Source: Desulfobulbaceae bacterium (GTDB lineage: Bacteria > Desulfobacterota > Desulfobulbia > Desulfobulbales > Desulfocapsaceae). From it: a stretch of DNA of 7,415 nucleotides. Position 1 is the first letter of the stretch. Each line of letters starts with the position of its first letter. Both the position numbers and the translations under genes were made by a program. The notes under the pieces were generated by a model that searched no databases, was not told the origin of the DNA, and saw only the letters and a list, made by a program, of their open reading frames with translations. The stretch lies in NCBI GenBank assembly GCA_024643445.1, contig JAHEMX010000178.1:1-7415 (forward strand). The letters are read 5' to 3'. Shown here in pieces: positions 1 to 6,693 of the stretch.

Positions 1-492
1 AGCTGTCTGCGTTTGCACCGGACCTGAAACATCGAGATCCACCAGTCGTAAGCGTGCCTGCCGGGGGCAGAGCAGATAGGCAAGCTTGATTGCCCGCGAT
101 AGGTGATCATTGTCATCCTCTATGTCCGACGGCTTGCTCAACCATTTATGGGACAGGGCATAGCTGAAGACCGCGCCTTTTGACGCCTGAAATAAAACGA
201 CCAGATGTTCGAAGACAGGCAGGTGCTCTTTTTGGACATACTTGTCGTACGCCTTGCCGGCAGACAGCAGGTCGCATACCCTCTGCCAGTCCTGATGACT
301 GTAGCAGGATGAGCACTGTTCTATTTCCCCGATAAACAGGCCAAACGTGGATCGCCTCAAGTATTCACCGTCTCGGACTTCGATGTGCCGGAAACCGTTA
401 CGCACAAAAAGCGCCACAAGGACTTCAAAACGGGTGCCGTTTTCCATACTCCTGGCCCAACTGTTTGTGACGACGCCTATTTTTTCAAACAT
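1..492 (-). CDS. Hypothetical protein, probable TIM-barrel isomerase/epimerase-like (3' end beyond window)
   Basis: An uninterrupted minus-strand frame of 164 codons runs from an ATG at 492-490 to the left edge, so the C-terminus is not seen. It begins MFEKIGVVTNSWAR. The visible part has the rhythm of a (beta/alpha) barrel: strand-like IGVVTNS (5-11), HIEVRDGEYLR (36-46), AVFSYALSHKWL (107-118) and RLRLVDLD (147-154), separated by helix-like stretches such as DHLSRAIKLAYLL (129-141). This pattern recalls xylose-isomerase-like/AP-endonuclease-2-type TIM barrels (sugar phosphate isomerase/epimerase group), but I do not recognise a specific family and no metal-binding set is complete in this half. 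The gene starts 32 bases after the Ldh2-type dehydrogenase stop, so it is probably the next gene of the same operon. Its Shine-Dalgarno is weak (AGAGA, 8 bases before ATG). It has no signal peptide or membrane segment, so it is probably cytoplasmic. The frame is real with fair certainty; the function is a guess. Confidence 0.72.
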   Translation of the reverse strand, partial: MFEKIGVVTNSWARSMENGTRFEVLVALFVRNGFRHIEVRDGEYLRRSTFGLFIGEIEQCSSCYSHQDWQRVCDLLSAGKAYDKYVQKEHLPVFEHLVVLFQASKGAVFSYALSHKWLSKPSDIEDDNDHLSRAIKLAYLLCPRQARLRLVDLDVSGPVQTQTA

Positions 493-524
493 AGTTTGTC
501 TCTGCGGCAATAAGGAGATAGTTG

Positions 525-1583
525 TCATGCCTCCAGACAGTCAGCCAGACGAAGTTTCCGGGCTATTTCCCGGATCTGATCCAGAACAACTGCTGTTACC
601 GGCACACCTTTTTCACGCATCTGCTGCTCGCGTCGCAAGGCCATCTCGCCCGGCAGACGTATGGGACCGGCGCCTTGCATGGGGGTCGAATTTCGAATTT
701 CGCGAATGCGCAGATCCATTTCCGTTTTGAAGTCATCGAGATCACGAAAAAGGTCGGGGCGCATGGCGAAAAAGACCTGACCCGAATTGGTGGGATTTTT
801 AAAATCCTTGTTAAAGTCGAGAATGGCGCTGCCAACGGCAGCTGTGTTCAGAACACCAGCCAGTGAGCCAATGATGAAGTTGAGGCCGTAACCCTTGTGC
901 CCGCCAATCGGCAGCAAAAATCCTTCCTTAACCCGTTTCGGATCGGTGAGCGGGTTTCCACTGTGGTCCACCATCCAGCCGACCGGCAACTCCTGGCCTT
1001 TCTGTGCAGCCACTTTAACCTTGCCGTAGGATGCGACCGTGGTCGCCATATCCAGTACAATCGGCGGCTCATCTCCGGTCGGGATGGCAAAAGCGATGGG
1101 ATTGGTGCTGAGGAGAAGGTCAACACCGCCCCAGGGCGGCATGTGATTGGCATTTCCGACAGCCATATACATTGAAATGAGGTCATGGGGCAGGGTCATG
1201 GCCGCATACACGCCGCCTGCTCCCGCGTGGTTGCTGCCCCTGATGCCGATCCAGGCCAGTCCGTTTTTCTGGGCTTTACTGATGGCAAGCTCCACCGCCT
1301 TGGTGACGACAGCCTGCCCTAAGCCGTTATCTCCGTCAACTATGGCGCTGACCGGGGTTTCTCTCTTTATTTTAATGTCAGGATGCAGGTTATACCCGCC
1401 TTCTTCCAACCGTTGACAGTAACTGGGAAGCCGGTAAATCCCGTGACCGTGCATGCCACGCAGATCAGCTGCTATCATTTGCGTCGCACAAATGTGTGCA
1501 TGCTCCGCCTGAACCCTGTAAGCCTCAAGGACTGAACTGATAAATTTCTCTAGACGTTCCACTGAAAATAATAGTTGCTCCAT
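525..1583 (-). CDS. Ldh2 family NAD(P)-dependent 2-hydroxyacid dehydrogenase (malate/L-lactate dehydrogenase superfamily)
   Basis: This 352-residue cytoplasmic enzyme is full length for the Ldh2/YiaK family, which oxidises 2-hydroxyacids or reduces the matching 2-oxoacids (malate, ureidoglycolate, 2,3-diketogulonate, sulfolactate) and is unrelated to classical Rossmann dehydrogenases. Family landmarks in order: DLRGMHGHG (40-48) with the expected catalytic His47, RGSNHAGAGGVY (115-126), STNPIAFAIPTGDEPP (159-174), VLDMAT (176-181), LLPIGGHKGYGL (223-234) and a C-terminal RLPGE. The active-site motif is usually SHG, so Gly46 replaces the common Ser; this may bear on substrate choice. The ATG at 1583 is fixed by a near-perfect AGGAGGT just upstream, the best ribosome site in the window, so the protein may be made in quantity. 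It lies 68 bases after the CinA-family gene and 32 before the partial left-edge gene. Family assignment is firm; the substrate is not deducible. Confidence 0.93.
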   Translation of the reverse strand: MEQLLFSVERLEKFISSVLEAYRVQAEHAHICATQMIAADLRGMHGHGIYRLPSYCQRLEEGGYNLHPDIKIKRETPVSAIVDGDNGLGQAVVTKAVELAISKAQKNGLAWIGIRGSNHAGAGGVYAAMTLPHDLISMYMAVGNANHMPPWGGVDLLLSTNPIAFAIPTGDEPPIVLDMATTVASYGKVKVAAQKGQELPVGWMVDHSGNPLTDPKRVKEGFLLPIGGHKGYGLNFIIGSLAGVLNTAAVGSAILDFNKDFKNPTNSGQVFFAMRPDLFRDLDDFKTEMDLRIREIRNSTPMQGAGPIRLPGEMALRREQQMREKGVPVTAVVLDQIREIARKLRLADCLEA

Positions 1584-1586
1584 GTT

Positions 1587-1593
1587 ACCTCCT
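1587..1593 (-). promoter_or_regulatory. Strong Shine-Dalgarno site of the Ldh2-family gene
   Basis: On the minus strand this reads AGGAGGT, a full anti-16S match, followed by AAC and the ATG at 1583. It fixes the start codon and suggests efficient translation compared with the weaker sites of its neighbours. Confidence 0.85.
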
Positions 1594-1651
1594 GACCAAC
1601 CTGATTAACTATGCTTTCACTGCTTTACCTTGGATCCATGTCGGCACGAAC

Positions 1652-2878
1652 TTAGATCTTCTGCACGGTATTTCTTACCAATTCCAGCGCATGGTTGGTG
1701 ATTCGTGTGCGTGTATCGTCGGAAATACCGCCAAGTTGCAGGTGTTGATGCGCAGTGCCACCGGCCCAGTTCAAGCAGATATAAGTGTTGCCGGTCTGCT
1801 TGCTGTATGGGCCGACCAGCGGATCTTGATCGCCGATCAGAGCCGCGCCAATGTCGGCCCCGGAGTTTCTGCGAATTGTTTCTGCGAGAGCTTCGGCCAC
1901 CCCGATTGAAATTGAATAGTTGTCAGGATAGTCAACCAATAAGGTTGACGTGGCCTGCGCTAAGGGCATCGTCAGCGCCTGCTTTAAAACATCGAAGCCC
2001 CGACCAACTCCTGTCAGGCGGTCTGCCAGCCGACCGCCTGTATTGGTCTCGAGCACCGCGATCTTGAACTGACGCGTGGTAAGCAGTTGTACCACGACTT
2101 CTTCGAGCGTATCCTTGTCGGTGCCGTAGATAATATCACCCAGCCGCTGCCGTATAAGGAGCTCCATTTCGTCCAGCAATTGCAGCGCTTGGCTGGTGTC
2201 CTGGGCTTTGGCGGCAATGCGGATATCTACGGCACCAGGATGAGCGAGAAGGCCGACCGTCGGATTGCTCGTTTCTTCGAGATCACCAATCTGACGATCA
2301 ATGGAGCTTTCTCCGGAACCGGCTGTGCGCAAAAGTCGGCTTTTAATGACTGTCTCGAGTCCAAATTCCTCTTGAATAAAAGGCAGTACCGTCTCCGCCA
2401 TCAAATGATACAGTTCACGCGGGACGCCTGGAAGCGAGATGACATAGCTGTTTCGGCATTTGACCATGAAACCGGGAGCGGTGCCGACAGGGTTAGGTAT
2501 GGGTATGGCCGTTTCAGGTATGTAGGCCTGTCGCGAATTGTTATCACCAAGTTCCAGGCCTCGGCGCTTAAAGAAGTCTTTTATATAGCGCAGAAGGTCC
2601 TCATTCAAAACCAGCTTGCAGCCGGTTGCAATGGCAACAGCCTCGCGTGTCTTATCATCGATGGTCGGGCCGATTCCACCGGATGTGATGACGATATCAC
2701 AATGGTTCAAGGCCATGCCGATAGCCTCGGCGATTCGTTTCTCATTGTCGCCAATGGTTGATTTCCGATACACGTCAAAGCCGACGCTGGCTAGTTGCCT
2801 GGCCAAAAATGCGGCATTGGTATCCACTATCTGCCCGAGTAAAATTTCGGTGCCAATGGTGATTATTTCAGCTTGCAT
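1652..2878 (-). CDS. cinA: CinA-family protein: MoCF-like nucleotide-pyrophosphatase domain plus degenerate NMN-deamidase (PncC) domain
   Basis: This is a 408-residue protein with the usual CinA length and layout. Residues about 4-168 form the MoaB/Mog-like (COG1058) domain: ITIGTEILLGQIVDTN (6-21), TIGDNEKRI (41-49), SGGIGPTIDDKTREA (66-80), and SLPGVPRELYHLM (148-160). A linker domain follows (about 175-250), then the CinA-C/PncC domain (about 255-405). In characterised homologues the first domain hydrolyses ADP-ribose and the second deamidates nicotinamide mononucleotide in pyridine-nucleotide salvage. Here the N-terminal motifs are well kept, but the deamidase signature ESCTGG reads ETNTGG (277-282), with Thr278 at the catalytic Ser position, and the usual YSNxxK segment with its catalytic Lys is replaced by a stretch near MPLAQA (304-309). 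The GIAGP-type loop is also altered (IGDQDP, 348-353). The deamidase half is therefore probably inactive or repurposed. The start at 2878 is supported by GGAGAG 9 bases upstream. Confidence 0.9.
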   Translation of the reverse strand: MQAEIITIGTEILLGQIVDTNAAFLARQLASVGFDVYRKSTIGDNEKRIAEAIGMALNHCDIVITSGGIGPTIDDKTREAVAIATGCKLVLNEDLLRYIKDFFKRRGLELGDNNSRQAYIPETAIPIPNPVGTAPGFMVKCRNSYVISLPGVPRELYHLMAETVLPFIQEEFGLETVIKSRLLRTAGSGESSIDRQIGDLEETSNPTVGLLAHPGAVDIRIAAKAQDTSQALQLLDEMELLIRQRLGDIIYGTDKDTLEEVVVQLLTTRQFKIAVLETNTGGRLADRLTGVGRGFDVLKQALTMPLAQATSTLLVDYPDNYSISIGVAEALAETIRRNSGADIGAALIGDQDPLVGPYSKQTGNTYICLNWAGGTAHQHLQLGGISDDTRTRITNHALELVRNTVQKI

Positions 2879-3114
2879 TGCCTATCGCTCTCCGTTGTTC
2901 TCACAAGGTAATGGTGGAAAAACAGCGTAATGTCTGTCGCAGCATGCATCGAGAGCATCGATTTAGAACAAAGTATCTCATGGAGGGAAAACCGTTGGCA
3001 GAAATTTATTTGAAGTATCAGTGTATTATCTGGATCTCTGTTGATTGCCTGATGTCAAGCGAACCGGCCCTGGCAGGATAGGCAGGCCTGTTTTACCCGG
3101 GTGGCAACCATTGT
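2879..3114. other. 236-bp intergenic gap, possible operon break, no gene seen
   Basis: This is the longest gene-free stretch in the window, between the beta-hydroxyacid dehydrogenase stop and the CinA-family start. No convincing ORF is seen on either strand. A TTGACA on the minus strand (3053-3058) is followed 22 bases later by GATAAT (3025-3030); the boxes are good but the spacing is too long for a standard sigma-70 promoter, so it is only a weak candidate for a promoter of the left-hand genes. A bulged GC-rich hairpin is possible at 3066-3088, but no T-run follows it on the minus strand, so it is not a typical terminator. A short direct repeat, GCATCGA twice separated by GA, lies at 2946-2961. 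Confidence 0.5.
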
Positions 3115-4005
3115 CTAGGGTCTCTTAAAGTGTGCCATTTCTTCGAGAACCGCGCAGACCGCAGCGGTGTCTTGCAGTGACCTGCCGCCGGCCAGTGCCT
3201 GGGTGTAAATTTGGCATGAGGCGGACAGCAGGGGAGTCGGGCATTGCAGGTTTTTTGCAAAGGCGGTGATACTATCCAGATCTTTTTGAAAAACACCGAC
3301 CTTCATAGTGGCTTTGTCATAATTTCCAGCTGCCATCATCGGGCCCCTGACTTCGAACATACGCGAGGAGCCGGCCCCGTCGCTGATGACCTTATAGATG
3401 AGTTCCGGATCCAGGCCCGCTTTCATTCCCAGTACAAAAGCTTCGGCTGAAACAACGTTATGAACGGCCACCAGCAGGTTCGCGATGAATTTCATCCTGG
3501 ACCCCATACCGAACTCGCCGACATAGTAGTTGGCCCGGGCAAAACCGTCAAAGACCGGCTTACAGTTTTCGCATACCTGCCGATCACCCGAGGCATACAC
3601 CACCAGGTCTTTAGTGATCGCCTGGGCACCAGTGCCGCTCAGCGGACAGTCAAGCATGACCGCACCATCTTTTTGCAGCAGGTCGAACGCTTCCTGCTTG
3701 GCTTCGATGGGAAAGGTGCTGACCTCGATAATGATCGCATTTTTCCTGGCAGCTGTCAGGAGACCATCAGCTCCGCTGACGACATTCTGCAGGGCGGCCA
3801 CGCTGGGCAGCGAGGTGATGACGACTTCGGCAGCCTCGGCTACCTCCCTGACACAGCCGGCTCCCGTGCCGCCATGGCCCTCCAGGGTATGGATGCAGGA
3901 GGACTGAATATCATATCCTGTCACGGTAAAGCCGGCCTTGAGCAGATTGGCTGAAATTGCAGAACCCATTATGCCCAGGCCGATGACGCCTATTTTCTGT
4001 TTCAT
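3115..4005 (-). CDS. NAD(P)-dependent beta-hydroxyacid dehydrogenase (3-hydroxyisobutyrate dehydrogenase family)
   Basis: This 296-residue protein has the usual family length and is cytoplasmic. The family reversibly oxidises 3-hydroxyacids (3-hydroxyisobutyrate, tartronate semialdehyde/glycerate, sulfolactaldehyde and others). The N-terminal Rossmann domain has GLGIMG (9-14), and Asp32 ends the second strand (GYD), which favours NAD+ over NADP+ by family knowledge. ITSLPS (63-68) and EVST (94-97) follow. The catalytic segment GMGSRMKFIANLL (166-178) carries Lys172 and Asn176, and the C-terminal helical domain has the KDLDS stretch typical of the family. The substrate loop reads DCPLSGTGAQA (119-129) instead of the common DAPVSGG form, which points to a subgroup whose substrate I cannot name. 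The ATG at 4005 has an AGGA site that overlaps the livH stop region; only 11 bases separate the genes, so it is translated as part of the transporter operon and probably acts on the imported compound or its product. Confidence 0.93.
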   Translation of the reverse strand: MKQKIGVIGLGIMGSAISANLLKAGFTVTGYDIQSSCIHTLEGHGGTGAGCVREVAEAAEVVITSLPSVAALQNVVSGADGLLTAARKNAIIIEVSTFPIEAKQEAFDLLQKDGAVMLDCPLSGTGAQAITKDLVVYASGDRQVCENCKPVFDGFARANYYVGEFGMGSRMKFIANLLVAVHNVVSAEAFVLGMKAGLDPELIYKVISDGAGSSRMFEVRGPMMAAGNYDKATMKVGVFQKDLDSITAFAKNLQCPTPLLSASCQIYTQALAGGRSLQDTAAVCAVLEEMAHFKRP

Positions 4006-4016
4006 GGGGTGAAATC

Positions 4017-4886
4017 CTATCGCTTCAACATTTTGCTGCCGTAGAGACCGGTCGGCTTGATCAGCAGGATAAGCAGCATGATGGCAAATGGCGCCATTTG
4101 CGCCAGGGGCCCGTAAATGATGGCCCCGAGGGAGATGACCTGACCGACGATAAAGGCCGATACCAGCGTACCTTTTATGCTGCCCAGCCCGCCGATAATT
4201 ACCACCATGAAAACAAATGGCAACACTTCCAGCCCCATCTGGGGATCCACCATTATGAGGGGGGCATGCAGACCGCCCGCCAGCCCGGACAACACGCCGG
4301 AAATGATAAAAGTTGTCGTAAACAGCTTGTAAACATTGATCCCCAAACCTTCCACGTGTTCAACGTTTTCGATGCCGGCCCGTATCGCTTTGCCGGTAAT
4401 TGTTTTATTTAAAAAGGCCCAGATGGAGACATACACGAGAAAGGAGATAACAATGACGATGAGTCGATAGATCGGTATTTCCGTACCGAAAATCGATGCC
4501 ATGGCATTGATAGGAGAGGGAACCGGCAGCGGGGCCAGCCCCCAGATATACTTGATCGCCCCCACACCGGCAAACAGGATGCCGAAGGAGGCGATCATGG
4601 TAAAGGTGATGTCTCTTTCGTAAATCCGTAAAAAGATAAAGCGTTCAACACCAAAAGCGACAATGCCGGAAATGACCATACCCCCTAAAACACCGATCCA
4701 GACGCTTCCTGTCACAAGGTACAGGGTATAGGTAATATACGCTCCAATAGCGTAGTACAGTAGTTGATCCAGACTGATGATGCGCATAAGCCCGAAACAC
4801 AGAGAAAGACCAATGGACAGCAGAAAAAACACGCTTCCGATGCTTAACCCAAAAATGACGCCGGATATCAATAGTTGTGGATCCAT
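4017..4886 (-). CDS. livH: Branched-chain-type ABC transporter permease, LivH family
   Basis: This 289-residue inner-membrane permease is hydrophobic nearly throughout and would form one half of the channel with LivM. Family marks: the N-terminal GLSIGSVFFLLSIGLSLCFG (13-32), the GAY turn (48-50), the cytoplasmic ATPase-contact (EAA-like) loop GKAIRAGIENVEHVEGLGIN (165-184), IIGGLGSIKGTLVSAF, and the C-terminal IKPTGLYG. The motif that follows the first helices, typically NFAHG before the GAY turn, is ISLDQLLYYAIGAY here (37-50), so the usual Ala-His-Gly is lost and Gln41 stands at the His position. That suggests a substrate other than leucine, isoleucine or valine, but this is inference. The gene starts 24 bases after the livM stop, with only a weak Shine-Dalgarno (GCGGC) upstream, so coupling to livM translation is likely. 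Confidence 0.93.
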   Translation of the reverse strand: MDPQLLISGVIFGLSIGSVFFLLSIGLSLCFGLMRIISLDQLLYYAIGAYITYTLYLVTGSVWIGVLGGMVISGIVAFGVERFIFLRIYERDITFTMIASFGILFAGVGAIKYIWGLAPLPVPSPINAMASIFGTEIPIYRLIVIVISFLVYVSIWAFLNKTITGKAIRAGIENVEHVEGLGINVYKLFTTTFIISGVLSGLAGGLHAPLIMVDPQMGLEVLPFVFMVVIIGGLGSIKGTLVSAFIVGQVISLGAIIYGPLAQMAPFAIMLLILLIKPTGLYGSKMLKR

Positions 4887-4910
4887 AATGGTTGCCGCTT
4901 TTTTAAATAT

Positions 4911-5870
4911 TTAAGTGGTTGGTTTTCCCTTTTTAGAAAAGGTTCTTTTGAGGACAGGTTCCAGGCTGCCCCAAATTCCTTTTTCACCGGCCAGCATGAT
5001 AAAGACCAGGAGCAGACCGATAAACAGCTCCCAGTTGGAGATATAGCCGCTGATGAGATCTTTCATGCCGGTATAAGCGAAAGCCCCGACGATGGGACCG
5101 TAGAGCGTGCCGACACCCCCAAGCAGGGTAACGATCACCGGGTCTGCCGCACGGGACGGAGAGGCGATTTCAGGGCTGACAAAACCGAAATAAACAGCAT
5201 AGAGTGAGCCGGCCAGGGCGGTGGTTGTGTTGGCGATAATGAACGCCAGAAAACGAATTTTGAAGTTGCTGTAGCCCAGGAATTTTACCTTGTCTTCGTT
5301 GGTTTTTGTGGCCTGACAGCAAGCGCCGAAAATCGAGTCGTCCAGATACTTGTACAAGACCCAGACACCAAAAGCGACGAGGAAGACAAAAATAAAGAAG
5401 TCGCTGGGAACACCAAGATCCAGCCCGGGCGTCGATGCGATATTGGTTAAAAACCACAACCCATTGTCACCATGGGTGATGCTTGCCAGAACTTTCTCAA
5501 ACAGATAGAAAACGATAACGGCCAGTGCCAGGTTGACCAGGGCAAAATAATCACTGCGCAACCGCACGAAGAAGGGGCCTATGATCAAGGCTACCGCGAC
5601 CCCGGCAAGGATACCCAGTAGAATGCCGATAATCGGATTTGTACCGAAATAAAAGAGGTAGAATGAAGTTGCATAGGCACCCACCGCCAGGTAGGCCGGC
5701 TGTCCAAAGGAAATGAAACCGACTCGCCCCAGAAGGAAATTACATCCCATCGTGTAGGTGGCGAAAATAATAATTTCGATGGCAAAAGGGAGCGGTAAGA
5801 ATACCCGTACCAGCAATAAACAGAAAAAGGCCAGCAGAATCCCCCTGGACCAATTGAATAATTTAACCAT
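4911..5870 (-). CDS. livM: Branched-chain-type ABC transporter permease, LivM family
   Basis: This 319-residue inner-membrane permease is the partner of LivH. In order: a basic start followed by hydrophobic helices, LLGRVGFISFGQPAYLAVGAY (46-66), FVRLRSDYFALVNLAL (101-116), the family's GDNGL (134-138), the EAA-like ATPase-contact loop GACCQATKTNEDKVKFLGY (182-200), ALAGSLYAVYFGFVSPE, then LLGGVGTLYGPIVGAF and a lysine-rich C-terminal tail. The position commonly filled by His in the SxGHAAF motif is Gln57; this variant is also seen among LivM proteins. The EAA-like loop is unusual in beginning with GACCQATKTNE, where GRALRAIRENE-type sequences are typical. The ATG at 5870 has an AGGGA site about 5 bases upstream. 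It follows livF after a 92-base gap, the widest within the transporter genes. Confidence 0.94.
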   Translation of the reverse strand: MVKLFNWSRGILLAFFCLLLVRVFLPLPFAIEIIIFATYTMGCNFLLGRVGFISFGQPAYLAVGAYATSFYLFYFGTNPIIGILLGILAGVAVALIIGPFFVRLRSDYFALVNLALAVIVFYLFEKVLASITHGDNGLWFLTNIASTPGLDLGVPSDFFIFVFLVAFGVWVLYKYLDDSIFGACCQATKTNEDKVKFLGYSNFKIRFLAFIIANTTTALAGSLYAVYFGFVSPEIASPSRAADPVIVTLLGGVGTLYGPIVGAFAYTGMKDLISGYISNWELFIGLLLVFIMLAGEKGIWGSLEPVLKRTFSKKGKPTT

Positions 5871-5962
5871 TGAAGTTCCCTTTTTTCCTGATTGACATAG
5901 CTGAAACCGTATACCGTTTGTTGAAAGGCCGCGTCAGAACAGAGCAGCTCGAATTGCCCGGG

Positions 5963-6655
5963 TTAGAGATATTTCTCGCAGACATTATTCTTGATTTCTC
6001 CTTCGTCTGATATTTCGTGTACGACCCGGCCTTCCTTCACTGCATAAACCCTTTGCGAAATGGCACTGACCAGTGACAGGTTCTGTTCGACGATGACAAG
6101 AGCTGCTTTTTTGCTCAATTCCAGAAAAACATTCTGGAGCTGAGCCACGATACTCGGCGCAAGACCTTCCGTGGGTTCATCGACCAGCAGCACTTTAGGG
6201 TCTCCCAGCAATGCCCTGCCGATCATCAGCATCTGCCGCTCGCCCCCGCTCAGGTAGCCGGCCTTGCGTTCCATCAGCAAGGTCAGCTTGGGGAAATATT
6301 CGGTGACCTTGTCCCAGTTGTAGTCCTGGGTGGCGTAGCTGCCAAGTTCCAGGTTTTCCCGGACCGTCAGATCCGAGAACACTTTCTTGTCCTGTGGTAT
6401 GTACTTTAAGCCCATCCTGGCGATATCATAGCACTTGATGCCGACCAGGCTGGTATCTGCGAACATGACCGTCCCGCTGGTCGGTTTGACAAAGCCGCTG
6501 ATTGTGCGCAGCAAGGTGGATTTGCCGGCGCCGTTTCGCCCGACGCATGAAACAATCTCATTTGCATTGATATGAATCGAAACGTCGAATAGTACTTTGG
6601 ATTCCCCATAAGCGACATTCAACCCTTCGACTGCCAAAATTTCATCGGTAGGCAT
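5963..6655 (-). CDS. livF: Branched-chain-type ABC transporter ATP-binding protein, LivF family
   Basis: This 230-residue cytoplasmic ATPase binds the inner face of LivH/LivM and powers import. Motifs: Walker A GRNGAGKST (39-47), Q-loop Gln88 in YIPQDKKVF, signature LSGGERQ (135-141), Walker B KVLLVDEP (154-161), and VEQN (189-192), where Gln191 replaces the switch His, as is normal in LivF. The start was placed at the ATG at 6655 (MPTDEILAVEGLNVAYG), because GGAG lies 6 bases upstream and homologues begin here. A longer frame from 6742 exists, but it overlaps the end of livG and adds 29 residues with no family match. The gene follows livG by 38 bases and is clearly in the same operon. The protein is complete and typical in length. 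Confidence 0.95.
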   Translation of the reverse strand: MPTDEILAVEGLNVAYGESKVLFDVSIHINANEIVSCVGRNGAGKSTLLRTISGFVKPTSGTVMFADTSLVGIKCYDIARMGLKYIPQDKKVFSDLTVRENLELGSYATQDYNWDKVTEYFPKLTLLMERKAGYLSGGERQMLMIGRALLGDPKVLLVDEPTEGLAPSIVAQLQNVFLELSKKAALVIVEQNLSLVSAISQRVYAVKEGRVVHEISDEGEIKNNVCEKYL

Positions 6656-6661
6656 GTTATA

Positions 6662-6665
6662 CTCC
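6662..6665 (-). promoter_or_regulatory. Shine-Dalgarno site deciding the livF start
   Basis: The minus strand reads GGAG followed by six bases and ATG at 6655. The upstream alternative ATG at 6742 lies inside livG and has no family support, so this site favours the 230-residue product. Confidence 0.7.
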
Positions 6666-6693
6666 GTACCTTTTCTGGTATGCGTTATTAGAG

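Noticed and set aside
512..529. AAGGAG followed 9 bases later by ATG on the plus strand
   Set aside because: The resulting frame is antisense to the well-supported Ldh2-family gene and shows no protein family features; the match is by chance.
2087..2761. A 224-codon open frame on the plus strand inside the CinA-family gene
   Set aside because: It lies wholly antisense to a gene with clear family motifs, has no recognisable domain, and is explained by the codon pattern of the minus-strand gene.
2946..2961. GCATCGA direct repeat as part of an array
   Set aside because: Only two copies two bases apart, with no further units nearby, so it is not a CRISPR or iteron array.
2878..3081. A 67-codon plus-strand frame in the 236-bp gap
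   Set aside because: No family features and no convincing start signal, and nothing else in the window is coded on the plus strand.
3066..3088. GC-rich hairpin as a terminator of the transporter-dehydrogenase unit
   Set aside because: The stem is bulged and there is no T-run after it on the minus strand.
5892..5897. TTGACA on the plus strand in the livF-livM spacer
   Set aside because: It points the wrong way for all genes here and has no plausible gene downstream on the plus strand.
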